Origin: Glutamicibacter soli
GTDB taxonomy: Bacteria > Actinomycetota > Actinomycetes > Actinomycetales > Micrococcaceae
Length of the DNA stretch: 64,000 nt
NCBI RefSeq assembly: GCF_003309065.1
Contig: NZ_POAF01000007.1
Coordinates: 207,123-271,122, forward strand
Reading direction: 5' to 3'
Part shown: positions 1 to 8,758 of the stretch, one piece after another
Numbering within the stretch: position 1 is the first letter of the stretch
How the letters are laid out: each line of letters begins with the position of its first letter
The notes under the pieces: model-generated
Told to the model about the DNA's origin: nothing
Database searches by the model: none
Seen by the model: the letters and a program-made list of their open reading frames with translations, nothing else
Program-made: the position numbers and the translations under genes

Positions 1-92
1 ACTTCGTCCAATGTCAGCGCCAGCTCCGGCGTATCGGTATTGCCCACTGATCGTGAGGTCATGGCCCACTCACCTTCTTCATGTGCTTCCAT
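1..92 (-). CDS. Small hypothetical protein, 3' end beyond window (second gene of unknown module, copy A)
   Basis: Reading leftward from an ATG at 92 the frame stays open to the window edge and encodes MEAHEEGEWAMTSRSVGNTD and onward. AAAGGA lies seven bases before this ATG. A second in-frame ATG at 62, preceded by GAAGGTGAG, gives a start (MTSRSVGN...) that looks more like MATRRNRN... of the small gene at 48802. The gene follows the membrane protein at 122-562, just as the 85-residue gene follows the related protein at 48119-48802, so it is inferred to be the partner gene of a duplicated module. Function unknown. The start choice (92 or 62) and the similarity to the second copy are uncertain because only about 30 codons are visible. 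Confidence 0.5.
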   Translation of the reverse strand, partial: MEAHEEGEWAMTSRSVGNTDTPELALTLDE

Positions 93-121
93 GTTATTCC
101 TTTTCAGTTTCGCGCTGGTGG

Positions 122-562
122 TCAGTTCGGCTGTGGCCTTCCGCTGACGGGTTGCTCAAGGTCTTCAACAACGAACTCAGCCACAATCAGTTCGGAAGCC
201 AGCGACCTGACTATCGCCAGCTCCGCCCGGTTCACATGCCACCGGGTTCTTGCCCTCCATCCGTATTTCACGATGTCCTTGCCGTTTTTCCACGCAAGCT
301 CAGGCGCAGCAGTTCCGGCCTGGACCTTCAACAAGCCTATTCCCGTGGCATGCAACGCCTGGTTCTCGCTATCGAGAAGCAGGATCGCATATTCAACACG
401 TTTCCACCATTGGTCAGCATGATCCACGCGAGTCCGCAGTCGCAAGGTACGAACAGCGGCCCACGCCGCGGCTGCCGCAACTATCGGGGCAACCGCCGGC
501 GCAAACTTGCCCAGGCCCTCAATGCCGGGCCCCATCCATTCCCAGAGAGAATCGATCTCCAT
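122..562 (-). CDS. Membrane-anchored hypothetical protein (first gene of unknown module, copy A)
   Basis: 146 residues. An Ala/Val-rich hydrophobic segment at about residues 20-38 is followed by a basic stretch (LRLRTRVDHADQWWKRVEYA), which suggests one membrane helix with a cytoplasmic C-terminal domain. I recognise no named family. The segment LRTRVDHAxQWxKRVxYxIxL recurs in the 227-residue protein at 48119-48802, so the two are clear paralogs. This copy is shorter and lacks the Ser/Pro-rich insert of the other. A small gene (1-92) follows on the same strand, as in the second locus. Function unknown. What is seen is the shared motif and the conserved gene order; the idea that they form a functional unit is inference. 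Confidence 0.65.
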   Translation of the reverse strand: MEIDSLWEWMGPGIEGLGKFAPAVAPIVAAAAAWAAVRTLRLRTRVDHADQWWKRVEYAILLLDSENQALHATGIGLLKVQAGTAAPELAWKNGKDIVKYGWRARTRWHVNRAELAIVRSLASELIVAEFVVEDLEQPVSGRPQPN

Positions 563-778
563 CCCTGCATGGTATTCGGATAATTGGCACCCGGAAATTG
601 TTTATCCACAGCAGCCGGTGCCGAACGCCCGGCTGGCTAGGCAACCCGTCGCCGCAAGTATCCTCCATTCGGATGATCTTCGGCTCAAACGCCCCCGGAT
701 TTTCGGTTGTTTTCGGCCGACGAACTAGAGTTAAACTGATCCCACCCCATTTCGCGACACCGCTAGGACCATACCCGC

Positions 779-3700
779 ATGCAGCGCTTGGCCATCTTGT
801 CTCTGAAAAACCGGGCGCTCATCGCGCTGGTCACGGTCTTTGCCGCCGTCTTCGGCGTCATTTCCATGAGTTCGCTCAAGCAGGAGCTCATACCCTCCCT
901 CGAGTTCCCGCAGATCTCCGTCATGGCCACCCAGACGGGCGCGAGCCCCGAGGTCATCGACGAGCAGGTCGCCGGCCCGCTGGAGACCGCCCTGCAGGCG
1001 GTGGAGGGCCTTGAATCCTCGACCGCGACCTCGCAGACCGGCTTCACCCGCATCTCGCTGATGCTGGAGTACGGCACGGACATGGACCGCGCCCGCTCCC
1101 AGGTGGACCGCGCGATCGCGAACGCCAAGTCCAGCCTGCCGGAAGACGTGGAGCCCACGGCCTTCGCCGGCTCGATCGCCGACTTCCCGATCATGCAGAT
1201 GGCGATCTCCTCCGACAAGTCGCTTCAGGCGCTGAATGACGACGTCGAACGCATTATGCTGCCCAAGCTGCAGAAGATCGACGGGGTGCGTGAGGCCTCC
1301 GTCTCCGGCGGCGCCTCCCAGCACATCGCGGTGATCCCGGACGACGCGAAGCTGCGCGCCGCCGGGCTGACGGTGGCGGATCTGAAGGACGGCATCGAGA
1401 ACGCCGGTTCCCCGATGCCCATCGGCACCCTGGACGTGGACAACCTGACCCTGCCGGTGATCGCCGGCTCCGCCCCGGACACGCTGGCGGCGATCAAGGA
1501 AATCCCGCTCCCGGCCGACAAGGGCCCGGTGCTGCTGCAGGATGTCGCCAAGGTCTCGGTGCAGGCCGATACGGCCACCAGCATCACCCGCACCAACGGC
1601 GCCGAAACGCTGTCGGTGGCAATCACCAAAACCCCGGACGGGGACACCGTGGGCCTGTCCCACGAGATCACCGGCATGCTCGACGAGCTGCAGGCGGAGC
1701 TCGGCTCCAATGCCAAGATCACCACCATCTTCGACCAGGCCCCGTTCATCGAGTCCTCCATCGAGTCGCTGACCACCGAGGGAGCGCTGGGCCTGGGCTT
1801 CGCGGTGCTGGTCATCCTGGTCTTCCTCTTCTCCATCCGCTCCACCCTGGTCACCGCGATCTCCATCCCGCTGTCCCTGATGGTCACCTTCATCGGCATG
1901 AACGCCGGCGGCTACACGCTGAACATGCTGACCCTGGGCGCGCTGACCATCTCGATCGGCCGCGTGGTGGACGACTCGATCGTGGTCATCGAGAACATCA
2001 AGCGCCACCTGGCGCACGGCGAATCCAAGTCGCAGGCGATCCTGCTGGCCGTGAAGGAAGTCGCCGGGGCCATCACCGCCGCGACGCTGACCACCGTTGC
2101 GGTGTTCCTGCCGATCGCGCTGGTCGGCGGCATGGCCGGCGAGCTGTTCCGCCCGTTCGCGATGACCATGACCATCGCGCTGCTTGCCTCGCTGGTCGTC
2201 TCGCTGACCATCGTGCCGGTGCTTGCCTATTGGTTCCTGCCGCACCGCCCGGGCAGCGCCGCCACCCAGACCGTGCACCTGGCCGAGGACAAGTCCTGGA
2301 TGCAGCGCGCCTACGCCCCGGTGCTGCGCGGCACCCAGAAGCACCCGGTCATCACGCTGCTGGCCTCCGTGCTGATCCTGGCCGGCACCGTGGCGATGAC
2401 CCCGCTGCTGCAGACCAACCTGCTGGGCAACACCGGGGAGAACTCGATCTCCATCACCCAGAAGATGGCCCCGGGCACCTCGCTGGAAACCACCCGCAAG
2501 GAAGCCGAGAAGGTCGAGGCCGTGCTGCGCCAGACCGAGGGCATCACCGACGTGCAGATGACCGTGGGCTCGGCCAGCGGCTTCGCGGCGATGTTCTCCT
2601 CCGGTTCGGACACCGCGAACTTCACCGCGATCACCGACCCCGACGCCGACCAGCTGGCGCTGGCCGACACGGTGCGCGCCGAGCTGGATACGCTCACCCT
2701 GCCCGAGGACTCGTCCCTGAAGTTCTCCGGCAGCTCAGGGGGCATGATGTCCTCCGACGTGACCGTGGAGGTGAAGGCCCCGAACGAGGACATCCTGCGC
2801 GATGCCGCCGCCAAGGTCAGCCAGGCCATGGAGGGCACCGAGCACGTCACCCAGCTCAGCGACAACCTCTCCGCGATGCGCGAGCAGGTCAGCATCGACA
2901 TCGATGCGAAGAAGGCCGCCGCGGCCGGGCTGACCGAGACCGAGCTGTCCGGGATCGTCGCCTCCCAGGTCTCCCCGGTGCCGGCCGGCACGCTGCGCCT
3001 GGAATTCACCGACATGAGCGTGCTGATCGGCGAGGGCATGGACTTGACCTCGCTGAAGGAGCTGCAGGAGCTGCAGATCCCGACCGCCTCCGGCGTGAAG
3101 CAGCTGCAGGACCTGGCCACGGTGGAACGCACCGACGTGGTCCGCCAGGTCACCACCTCCAACGGCCAGCGCATCGCCACGGTGTCACTGACGCCGCAGG
3201 AGAACATGCTCGGCTCGGTCTCCCGGCAGGTCACCGAGCGCCTGGCCGACGTGGAGCTGCCCGAGGGCGCGACCGCGCAAATCGGCGGCGCCGCCACCGA
3301 GCAGGCCGAGTCCTTCAACCAGCTCTACCTGGCGCTGCTGGCGGCCGTGGCGATCGTCTACGTGATCATGGTGGCGACCTTCAAGTCGCTCATCCAGCCG
3401 CTGATCCTGCTGGTCTCCATCCCGTTCGCCGCCACCGGCGCGATCGGCCTGCTGCTGGCCACCGGCATCCCGCTGGGCCTGCCGTCGCTGATCGGCATGC
3501 TGATGCTGGTGGGCATCGTGGTCACCAACGCGATCGTGCTGATCGACCTGATCAACCAGTACCGCCATGCGACGCCCGAACGCGCGGCGATGAGCCTGCA
3601 GGACGCGATCACGCACGGCGCCCGCCAGCGCCTGCGCCCGATCCTGATGACCGCGCTGGCCACCATCTTCGCGCTGATGCCGATGGCGCTGGGCCTCACC

Positions 3701-4237
3701 GGGCAGTCAGGCTTCATCTCGCAGCCGCTGGCCGTGGTGGTCATCGGCGGCCTGGTCTCCTCCACCTTGCTGACCCTGGTGCTGGTGCCGGTGCTCTACC
3801 ACCTGGTCGAATCCCGCAAGGAGCGCTCCGCCCAGCGCCGTTTTGCCCGCCGCGACGCGCAGCGCCAGGCGACCTCGGCCGAGGACCTGGCAGCTGCCAT
3901 GGACGGCGCGACCGCGCGCATCACCGCGCCGGGTCGGGACAGCGAGTCCGGCCAGCTCCGCATCGCGGCCAGGCCCGGCAAGTCAGACAAGCCCGCCAAG
4001 CCGGCCAAGGCCCCGAAGCAGCCGAGGAAGCAGTCCGGCGCGGATGCGGTTCCCGCGCCGAAGTCCGCTTTCGAGGCGGCCAAGGAAAGCGGCCAGATCG
4101 TGAACCCGGCGACCGGCCAGTTGCCACTCTCCCGCAAGGAGCGCAAGGAATTCGAGCAGATGCTGCGCGGATCCGCGCAGGACCAGCCGGATTCCGGGGA
4201 TCCCGGCGCTTCCGGGGAACCGCGCACGAGCCGCTAG
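779..4237 (+). CDS. RND-superfamily (HAE1/AcrB-like) efflux transporter
   Basis: 1152 residues in the inner membrane. It would export amphiphilic compounds using proton-motive force. The protein has the full AcrB plan: TM1 at about residues 9-31, a first periplasmic-type porter domain, a TM bundle at about 335-490 containing GRVVDDSIVVIENI (the conserved TM4 DD acidic pair), a second large loop at about 550-850, and a second TM bundle at about 855-1030 with NAIVLIDLINQYR. The last 110 residues are a charged Lys/Ala/Pro-rich tail, unusual for the family. No membrane-fusion protein or outer-membrane partner is adjacent, as expected for a lone Gram-positive RND pump such as Bacillus SwrC. The ATG at 779 starts at the typical AcrB N-terminus. 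A strong bidirectional hairpin follows the gene. Substrate unknown. Confidence 0.9.
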   Translation: MQRLAILSLKNRALIALVTVFAAVFGVISMSSLKQELIPSLEFPQISVMATQTGASPEVIDEQVAGPLETALQAVEGLESSTATSQTGFTRISLMLEYGTDMDRARSQVDRAIANAKSSLPEDVEPTAFAGSIADFPIMQMAISSDKSLQALNDDVERIMLPKLQKIDGVREASVSGGASQHIAVIPDDAKLRAAGLTVADLKDGIENAGSPMPIGTLDVDNLTLPVIAGSAPDTLAAIKEIPLPADKGPVLLQDVAKVSVQADTATSITRTNGAETLSVAITKTPDGDTVGLSHEITGMLDELQAELGSNAKITTIFDQAPFIESSIESLTTEGALGLGFAVLVILVFLFSIRSTLVTAISIPLSLMVTFIGMNAGGYTLNMLTLGALTISIGRVVDDSIVVIENIKRHLAHGESKSQAILLAVKEVAGAITAATLTTVAVFLPIALVGGMAGELFRPFAMTMTIALLASLVVSLTIVPVLAYWFLPHRPGSAATQTVHLAEDKSWMQRAYAPVLRGTQKHPVITLLASVLILAGTVAMTPLLQTNLLGNTGENSISITQKMAPGTSLETTRKEAEKVEAVLRQTEGITDVQMTVGSASGFAAMFSSGSDTANFTAITDPDADQLALADTVRAELDTLTLPEDSSLKFSGSSGGMMSSDVTVEVKAPNEDILRDAAAKVSQAMEGTEHVTQLSDNLSAMREQVSIDIDAKKAAAAGLTETELSGIVASQVSPVPAGTLRLEFTDMSVLIGEGMDLTSLKELQELQIPTASGVKQLQDLATVERTDVVRQVTTSNGQRIATVSLTPQENMLGSVSRQVTERLADVELPEGATAQIGGAATEQAESFNQLYLALLAAVAIVYVIMVATFKSLIQPLILLVSIPFAATGAIGLLLATGIPLGLPSLIGMLMLVGIVVTNAIVLIDLINQYRHATPERAAMSLQDAITHGARQRLRPILMTALATIFALMPMALGLTGQSGFISQPLAVVVIGGLVSSTLLTLVLVPVLYHLVESRKERSAQRRFARRDAQRQATSAEDLAAAMDGATARITAPGRDSESGQLRIAARPGKSDKPAKPAKAPKQPRKQSGADAVPAPKSAFEAAKESGQIVNPATGQLPLSRKERKEFEQMLRGSAQDQPDSGDPGASGEPRTSR

Positions 4238-4251
4238 GCCGCGGCGCGCAG

Positions 4252-4293
4252 AAGCCGGGGCGGGTGCATCGACTGATGCTCCCGCCCCGGCTT
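4252..4293. terminator. Bidirectional hairpin terminator
   Basis: AAGCCGGGGCGGGTGCATC (4252-4270) pairs with 4275-4293 around the four-base loop GACT, with one internal mismatch. It sits between the convergent RND gene and the membrane-protein gene at 4315. Confidence 0.75.
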
Positions 4294-4314
4294 TGCCGTG
4301 CACCGATCCTGGGC

Positions 4315-5076
4315 CTAGCTGACCTGGCTCCCCGCCTTGTCGACACGGCGGTGGAAGCGCATGCCTGCCAGCCCTCCGAGCACGGCTCCCAGCAGCGCCA
4401 CCGCGGCGACGACCACCAGGGCGATGATGCCCGCCGCACTGAGCGTGCCCTCGTTCACCGGAATCCTCGGGAAGCTGTTGACCTGCGCCAGCACGTTGTA
4501 CTGGCTGCCGCCGATCCAGCCCAGCAGGGCGACAACAGCGGAAATCACCAGCGCCCACAGCCAGACCGCCACACCCTGCCGGGCTCCGTGGAAGCGGGCC
4601 ATCCGCCCCGCCACGTAGCCTCCGCAGTAGTAGGAGACCAGGACGATGGCGGCCAGCACGATGATCCCGAGCATTCCCACGGTCTGCGGGTCCTGGTTCA
4701 GGCTCTGGGCCACCTCATCCGGGTTGGTTCCGGTGCTGACCCCGACGGCCGTCCCGGCCGCGGCCACCAAGGCGGTGAGCACCACGCCCATGCCGGTGGC
4801 GCTCAGCCAGCCGAAGAAGGCCGAGCCGATCTTCATCCCGCCGTACAGGTGCTTTTCCCTTTCCAGCGCCGCATTCAGGCCTCGCGGCGGATCCTGCGCC
4901 CCGGGCCGGTCAGAGCGAGGCGTCGCGTCCGGCTCGTACCGTTCGCTGCCCGCGAGATTCCGACCTTCGGCCGCGTCCCGGTCCCGGGGCCGCATCCTGT
5001 CGTCGTCCATCGGCATGCGGTGCGCTGGTTCCGACGCGCCTTCGCCGCGCGGATCGTTTCCTGCACTGGTGCTCAT
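4315..5076 (-). CDS. Membrane protein with disordered N-terminus, four TM helices
   Basis: 253 residues. The first about 85 residues are polar, charged and low-complexity (MSTSAGNDPRGEGASEP..., many D/R/P), followed by hydrophobic segments at about 98-127, 150-178, 186-208 and 217-242. This pattern fits small actinobacterial stress-associated membrane proteins that I cannot name more precisely. It lies 54 bases downstream of, and on the same strand as, the PRC-barrel/DUF2382 gene, so the two are probably cotranscribed and may share an envelope or stress role. Function is not established. Confidence 0.75.
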   Translation of the reverse strand: MSTSAGNDPRGEGASEPAHRMPMDDDRMRPRDRDAAEGRNLAGSERYEPDATPRSDRPGAQDPPRGLNAALEREKHLYGGMKIGSAFFGWLSATGMGVVLTALVAAAGTAVGVSTGTNPDEVAQSLNQDPQTVGMLGIIVLAAIVLVSYYCGGYVAGRMARFHGARQGVAVWLWALVISAVVALLGWIGGSQYNVLAQVNSFPRIPVNEGTLSAAGIIALVVVAAVALLGAVLGGLAGMRFHRRVDKAGSQVS

Positions 5077-5130
5077 GATTCCTCCTAGCTGACTTGGCCT
5101 GTGCCGTCGCCCTGCGACAGGCGGCCCGGG

Positions 5131-6054
5131 CTAGATCCCGTCATCCCGGGACCGGTCGCGGTTCGCCGGATCCACGCGTCCGGAATCCCCCTCGGTTTCC
5201 ACTTCTTCCTTGCGCAACCGCTCGGTCACCTGCTCATCCTCGGTGACCGTCTCGGTGCCCAAACTGACCTTCTCCACCGGAACGGCTTCCTTCTCCACGA
5301 CCGGGCGTTCGGCATGCAGGGTGACTTCTTCTTCCTGCTCGCCAAGCTCGGTCTCGCCGGCCACGCCTGCGGCCGCGTCACCGGTCAGCGGCTCACGTTC
5401 CACCCGGACTTCCTCGTGGCTGACCGGAACCGTGGTCGTGACGTCCTCGGTGACCACGTACTTGCGCAACCTGACTCGCCCGGTCTCCACCGACTCGGTC
5501 CCGACACGCAGCTGTTCCTCGGAGCGGGTCATGGACTGGTCCGCGCCATGGCCCGCCACTGACTCGTCCTGTCCGCGAACCGGGTCCATCTCGTCCTGGA
5601 CGCCCGCGCTCTCGCCTGGTGCCAGGGTGCCGACACCGCCGCCCAATGGACCGTCGGCGGTGCGGTCCATGCCGGACTCGCGATCCATTCCCGTGCCGCG
5701 GTCTGCTTCGATTCCCTCAGGCCCCGTGGCATCGTAGGCGCGGTTGTAATAGCGGTAGAGTTCCTGTTCGTCTGCCGGGCTCAAATGCCCGTCCTGGTCG
5801 TCTATGCGCGGTGCGCCCTTGACCGTCTGCTTGTCGAATGGCACGGTCACGGTGTCGCCGTCCACGCTGGCCTCATCCAGCAGGACGAAGCTCTCGGAAA
5901 GTCCGAACAACCCCGTGCGCACGGTGACCCACTGCGGTTCTCCGGTCTGGTCATCCAAAAAGACCTGGCCGAACTTGCCGATCTTCTCCCCGTCGGCTCC
6001 TATGACTGTTCCGTCGTGGTGCAGCAATTCGTCAATCTGGTGCTTGTCAATCAT
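5131..6054 (-). CDS. PRC-barrel and DUF2382 (YsnF/AvaK-like) domain protein
   Basis: 307 residues. Residues about 1-90 form a PRC-barrel (GADGEKIGKFGQVFLDDQTGEPQWVTVRTG). After a glycine/acidic linker (about 100-180), the C-terminal part is a DUF2382 domain of alternating short basic/acidic strands (VRLRKYVVTEDVTTTVPVSHEEVRVEREP...). This pairing is common in Actinobacteria and cyanobacteria and is associated with general stress responses, but its biochemical role is not known. GGGAGG lies well placed before the ATG at 6054. The membrane-protein gene at 4315-5076 follows on the same strand. Confidence 0.85.
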   Translation of the reverse strand: MIDKHQIDELLHHDGTVIGADGEKIGKFGQVFLDDQTGEPQWVTVRTGLFGLSESFVLLDEASVDGDTVTVPFDKQTVKGAPRIDDQDGHLSPADEQELYRYYNRAYDATGPEGIEADRGTGMDRESGMDRTADGPLGGGVGTLAPGESAGVQDEMDPVRGQDESVAGHGADQSMTRSEEQLRVGTESVETGRVRLRKYVVTEDVTTTVPVSHEEVRVEREPLTGDAAAGVAGETELGEQEEEVTLHAERPVVEKEAVPVEKVSLGTETVTEDEQVTERLRKEEVETEGDSGRVDPANRDRSRDDGI

Positions 6055-6825
6055 GTTTTCGTTCCTCCCGTTGCGGTATTCGGTAGTTCGATATTCCGGA
6101 AAGCGTTGGCTTCACGGATGATCCTGCGCCCATGCCGGGCGTGACGTCGTACCATCGATCCATCCGGCGCCGCGGATTGCGCGGCAGCCGGAGCGTGGAT
6201 ATTTCGTACCCAAGGCAGCGTTGATGCCCTTGGGCCACCGTTTTCCCTTCAGCAGGAAGCACCGGCAGGTACGACTATTGCACCCTGCGTTCTGGCCGGA
6301 GCCGCTCTCTTGCAGCCGCATGGACGATGCCTTTGCAACGACTGTGAACTTGTAAATCTTCTGCCATCGCCGCAGGTTTGGTGCCATATTGGCCGTTTAT
6401 TCTCGGCCCTTGGCCTCCGGCATCACGGCGGATGAATCTGGTCGTCCCGGCAGCCAGCAGCGCCGCCCAGGCGACAATCACCAACAGTGCGGTCCCCAGG
6501 CCGTAGGGCTGGTCGCACCGGTGGCCATGAAGGTGGCGGCGTTCTTCGAAAGATTCTAGTTCAGCGGTTTCCACGCCCTGCAAAATGTGGTCAACAAGGC
6601 TCTGGCCCTGTCCCTGGGAGATTTCTGCAACATCTCGGTGGGCATGGATTGTTCCGAGGTTGAGCGGTTGGTTGACGTGCCGGGACTGGAAAAGCCGTTA
6701 TTCGCCATCTCCTCGATCATGGCACCGTCGGAATCCACCTGCTGCTACTACGCGGCACGCACCAGGCTGCTGAGCTACGTGCTGGATTCCGCAGAGCAGC
6801 TTCATCCCTTGAAGGAGAACTGCCG
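6055..6825. other. Gene-poor decayed region
   Basis: No intact gene is supported in these 770 bases. The one readable trace is on the minus strand at about 6420-6502, encoding GTALLVIVAWAALLAAGTTR followed by FIRRDA. This resembles the last TM helix and basic tail of ABC-2 type permeases. An open plus-strand frame of 82 codons at 6587-6835 reads into the response-regulator remnant but matches no family I know. The region looks like remains of a two-component/ABC-transporter locus, which is an inference from weak traces. Confidence 0.4.
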
Positions 6826-7465
6826 ATGCCCCTAAACGAAACCGATCCCGTCCGCGTCCTCGTTGCCGAGGATAACGCCCCGATCCGTGCCGGGCTACGC
6901 ACGGTCCTGTGCAGCGACAATACAGTGCAGATCGTGACGGGTTGGAAAACGGCTACCGCTGCATCGAGCCTGCCCAGCGGCTGGAACCGGATGTCATGCT
7001 GCTGGACCTCCGGATGCCCCAGTTTGACGGACCCGCGGCGCTTGAGCAGCTGCAAACCCAAGACAGCGCACCCAAGGGAAGGCAGCCACGGTCCTGATCC
7101 TGACGGCCTTCGGCGAGGAAGACTACATCGACCGAGCCTTGTCCGCCGGCGCCAGCGGGTCCATGCTAAAAAGCTCGTCGCCGCAAGAACTGATCGGCGA
7201 GGCCCATGCAGTGGCCCAGGTGGCTGCCGCCCTTTCGTCTCGCATCGCGCAACCTGTGGTGGAACGAATCCGAGGCATCGGCACCGCGTCCCGTTCCACA
7301 CTCGCGGCACTTGTCGCAACCTTGACCGGACGCGAATTTGAGGTACTGGCCCGGCACGGTTCGGGCAATTCGAACGTCGAAATCGCGGCACCCAGGGTTA
7401 TCCTGGAGGCCACGGCGACGGGCTATGTCATCGCCACTGCGAAGGTGTCGCATGCGCGGCCTTTG
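6826..7465 (+). pseudogene. Decayed NarL/LuxR-type response regulator
   Basis: Three frames read in order reconstruct a response regulator. The first gives VRVLVAEDNAPIRAGLRTVL, a receiver start with its acidic pair. The second, after a frameshift near 6930-6945, gives LEPDVMLLDLRMPQFDGPAA, which carries the phospho-acceptor Asp. The third, after a shift near 7080-7100, gives LILTAFGEEDYIDRALSAGA and then an HTH resembling LTxRExEVLxxxxxGxSNxEIA, here LTGREFEVLARHGSGNSNVE. The HTH recognition part is also degenerate. Two frameshifts plus substitutions show that it is broken. It converges on csrA and has no link to flagella that can be seen. Its kinase is absent. Confidence 0.8.
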
Positions 7466-7471
7466 CCGGCG

Positions 7472-7732
7472 CTAGTCAGTCTCGCCGGCGGGCGGCCGGG
7501 AAGCCGGGGCGGCGAGCAGGTTGGCAAGCCGGGCGGCTGCGGCATGATCGCTGGCCGAGGCCTTCTGGTTCTCCTCGATCACTGCGGCCAGGACTTCGGC
7601 ACGATGGATTTTCACACCCTTGGGCGCGTCAATTCCTACCTTGATCGAATCGCCTTTCGACTCAAGGATCGTCACTACGATGCCCTCGCCGATCAGGACC
7701 TGTTCTCCGACTTTCCGAGTGAGTACCAGCAC
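7472..7732 (-). CDS. csrA: Carbon storage regulator / translational repressor CsrA
   Basis: 86 residues. MLVLTRKVGEQVLIGEGIVV is the signature CsrA N-terminus, and GIDAPKGVKIHRAEV is the conserved RNA-binding and dimer region. The tail from about residue 60 is longer than in E. coli (61 residues) and Ala-rich. The dimer binds hairpin loops bearing ANGGA in mRNA leaders and blocks ribosomes. In flagellated Firmicutes it represses flagellin and is antagonised by FliW, which is encoded here at 35264-35638. GTG start at 7732, 48 bases downstream of the FlhF-like gene, as the last gene of the long flagellar operon. Candidate RNA targets are visible before flagellin and flgB. Confidence 0.95.
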   Translation of the reverse strand: MLVLTRKVGEQVLIGEGIVVTILESKGDSIKVGIDAPKGVKIHRAEVLAAVIEENQKASASDHAAAARLANLLAAPASRPPAGETD

Positions 7733-7780
7733 CTGACTATCATATCCGCCCGAGAGAGTTCGGGTGTCACCACGAAGCCC

Positions 7781-8758
7781 TCAGGCGGGCAGCCTGAGCA
7801 CCGGGTACCCCAGCGATTCAACGGTTTCAGGGGTGGAAGTTTGGTCCGAATGCAGCGCGATAATGCACGCTACCGCGTGATGTTCAGCCACCTGCCCCAC
7901 CCAGATGGCGGTGTCCTCGGCCTTGTGGCGCGCATCGACCACCAGCACCAGCTGATCCGCGCCCACACTGCGAATCTTCTCCTGCTCGGCTTGGCTACCT
8001 GCCGCCGCGAGCTGCATGGCAAGCAGCACACACGTTTCCTCGGCCACCGCCGCGGCCCGGGCCTCCAGCGCCGCTCGTCGGCCGGCAACTATCCGCACCT
8101 GACGGCCCTGGCCGATTCCGGGCGCCGCAGGGCCGCCGGAAGCCATCGGCTCGGTTTGGGCGATCAGGTTGCTCCCGTCGTCCAGAAGCATGGACGCGGT
8201 GAGAGCGTCGGCGTCCTTGCCGATCAGCAGCACCAGATCCCCCGGCTGTCCCCGGAAGACCTGCTGATTCGTCGTGGTCGTCGCAGCGTTGCGTTGCGGC
8301 TGCCGGGCAGGGGCAGCAGGTTCCGGGTTCGCCGCCCGCCGGCCCGCCGCCGGGTATAGGGAAAAACTCTGGGCATCGAGCACCGCGTCGAAATCCACGG
8401 CCTTTGCGGGTTCGGATCCTTGACAGGCAAGCTGCAATTCGGCAGCCTCGGCGCGTTCAAGCAGCTGGCCCACCACGCTCTGGCCAGCGGCCGGCGCCTG
8501 ACGGGCAGGAGCCGGCTCCGCGGGCTTCCACGGACCTCGGCGCACCGGGACCAGCCGATGGCGGCGCACCGGTGCCGGGATGGGTTCCTCGCGGACCTGG
8601 ATCACCGCTTCGTAGTGGAATTCGCGCAGCAGGCCACCTGCGCGCGGGGTTGTGATTTTTTCCGCCGAGACCAGATAGGCCTGCGGACCGAAGTCCGCAA
8701 TGGCCTTGTCCTGGAGCTCCTGCAGGCTGCGGCCCTTAAGCAGATATTGCATCGGCAC
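7781..8758 (-). CDS. FlhF-like protein lacking the GTPase P-loop
   Basis: 325 residues. The N-terminus (KGRSLQELQDKAIADFGPQA, then GGLLREFHYEAVIQV) matches the start of FlhF, the SRP-type GTPase that positions flagella. It occupies FlhF's usual place beside flhA. A Pro/Ala-rich linker follows (about 70-170). The C-terminal part keeps traces of an SRP-like fold (GDLVLLIGKDADALTASMLL; QLVLVVDARHKAEDTAIWVG). No G-x4-GKT/S P-loop is seen, and the spot where it belongs reads GKDADALTA. It probably cannot bind GTP in the standard way. The GTG at 8758, with GGGG nine bases upstream, overlaps the flhA 3' end; an ATG lies at 8752. It could be a degenerate or repurposed FlhF. Confidence 0.65.
   Translation of the reverse strand: MPMQYLLKGRSLQELQDKAIADFGPQAYLVSAEKITTPRAGGLLREFHYEAVIQVREEPIPAPVRRHRLVPVRRGPWKPAEPAPARQAPAAGQSVVGQLLERAEAAELQLACQGSEPAKAVDFDAVLDAQSFSLYPAAGRRAANPEPAAPARQPQRNAATTTTNQQVFRGQPGDLVLLIGKDADALTASMLLDDGSNLIAQTEPMASGGPAAPGIGQGRQVRIVAGRRAALEARAAAVAEETCVLLAMQLAAAGSQAEQEKIRSVGADQLVLVVDARHKAEDTAIWVGQVAEHHAVACIIALHSDQTSTPETVESLGYPVLRLPA

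Noticed and set aside
731..2344. Long minus-strand frame opposite the RND gene
   Set aside because: Asp/Gly/Arg/Gln-rich composition and full overlap with a clear transporter gene mark it as a shadow.
2230..5088. 952-codon plus-strand frame overlapping the RND 3' end and the next two regions
   Set aside because: It runs through a strong terminator and through an antisense gene, and the composition is that of frame-shifted high-GC coding DNA.
6587..6835. 82-codon plus-strand gene before the response-regulator remnant
   Set aside because: No ribosome site and no family features. It overlaps the start of a pseudogene and lies in decayed DNA.
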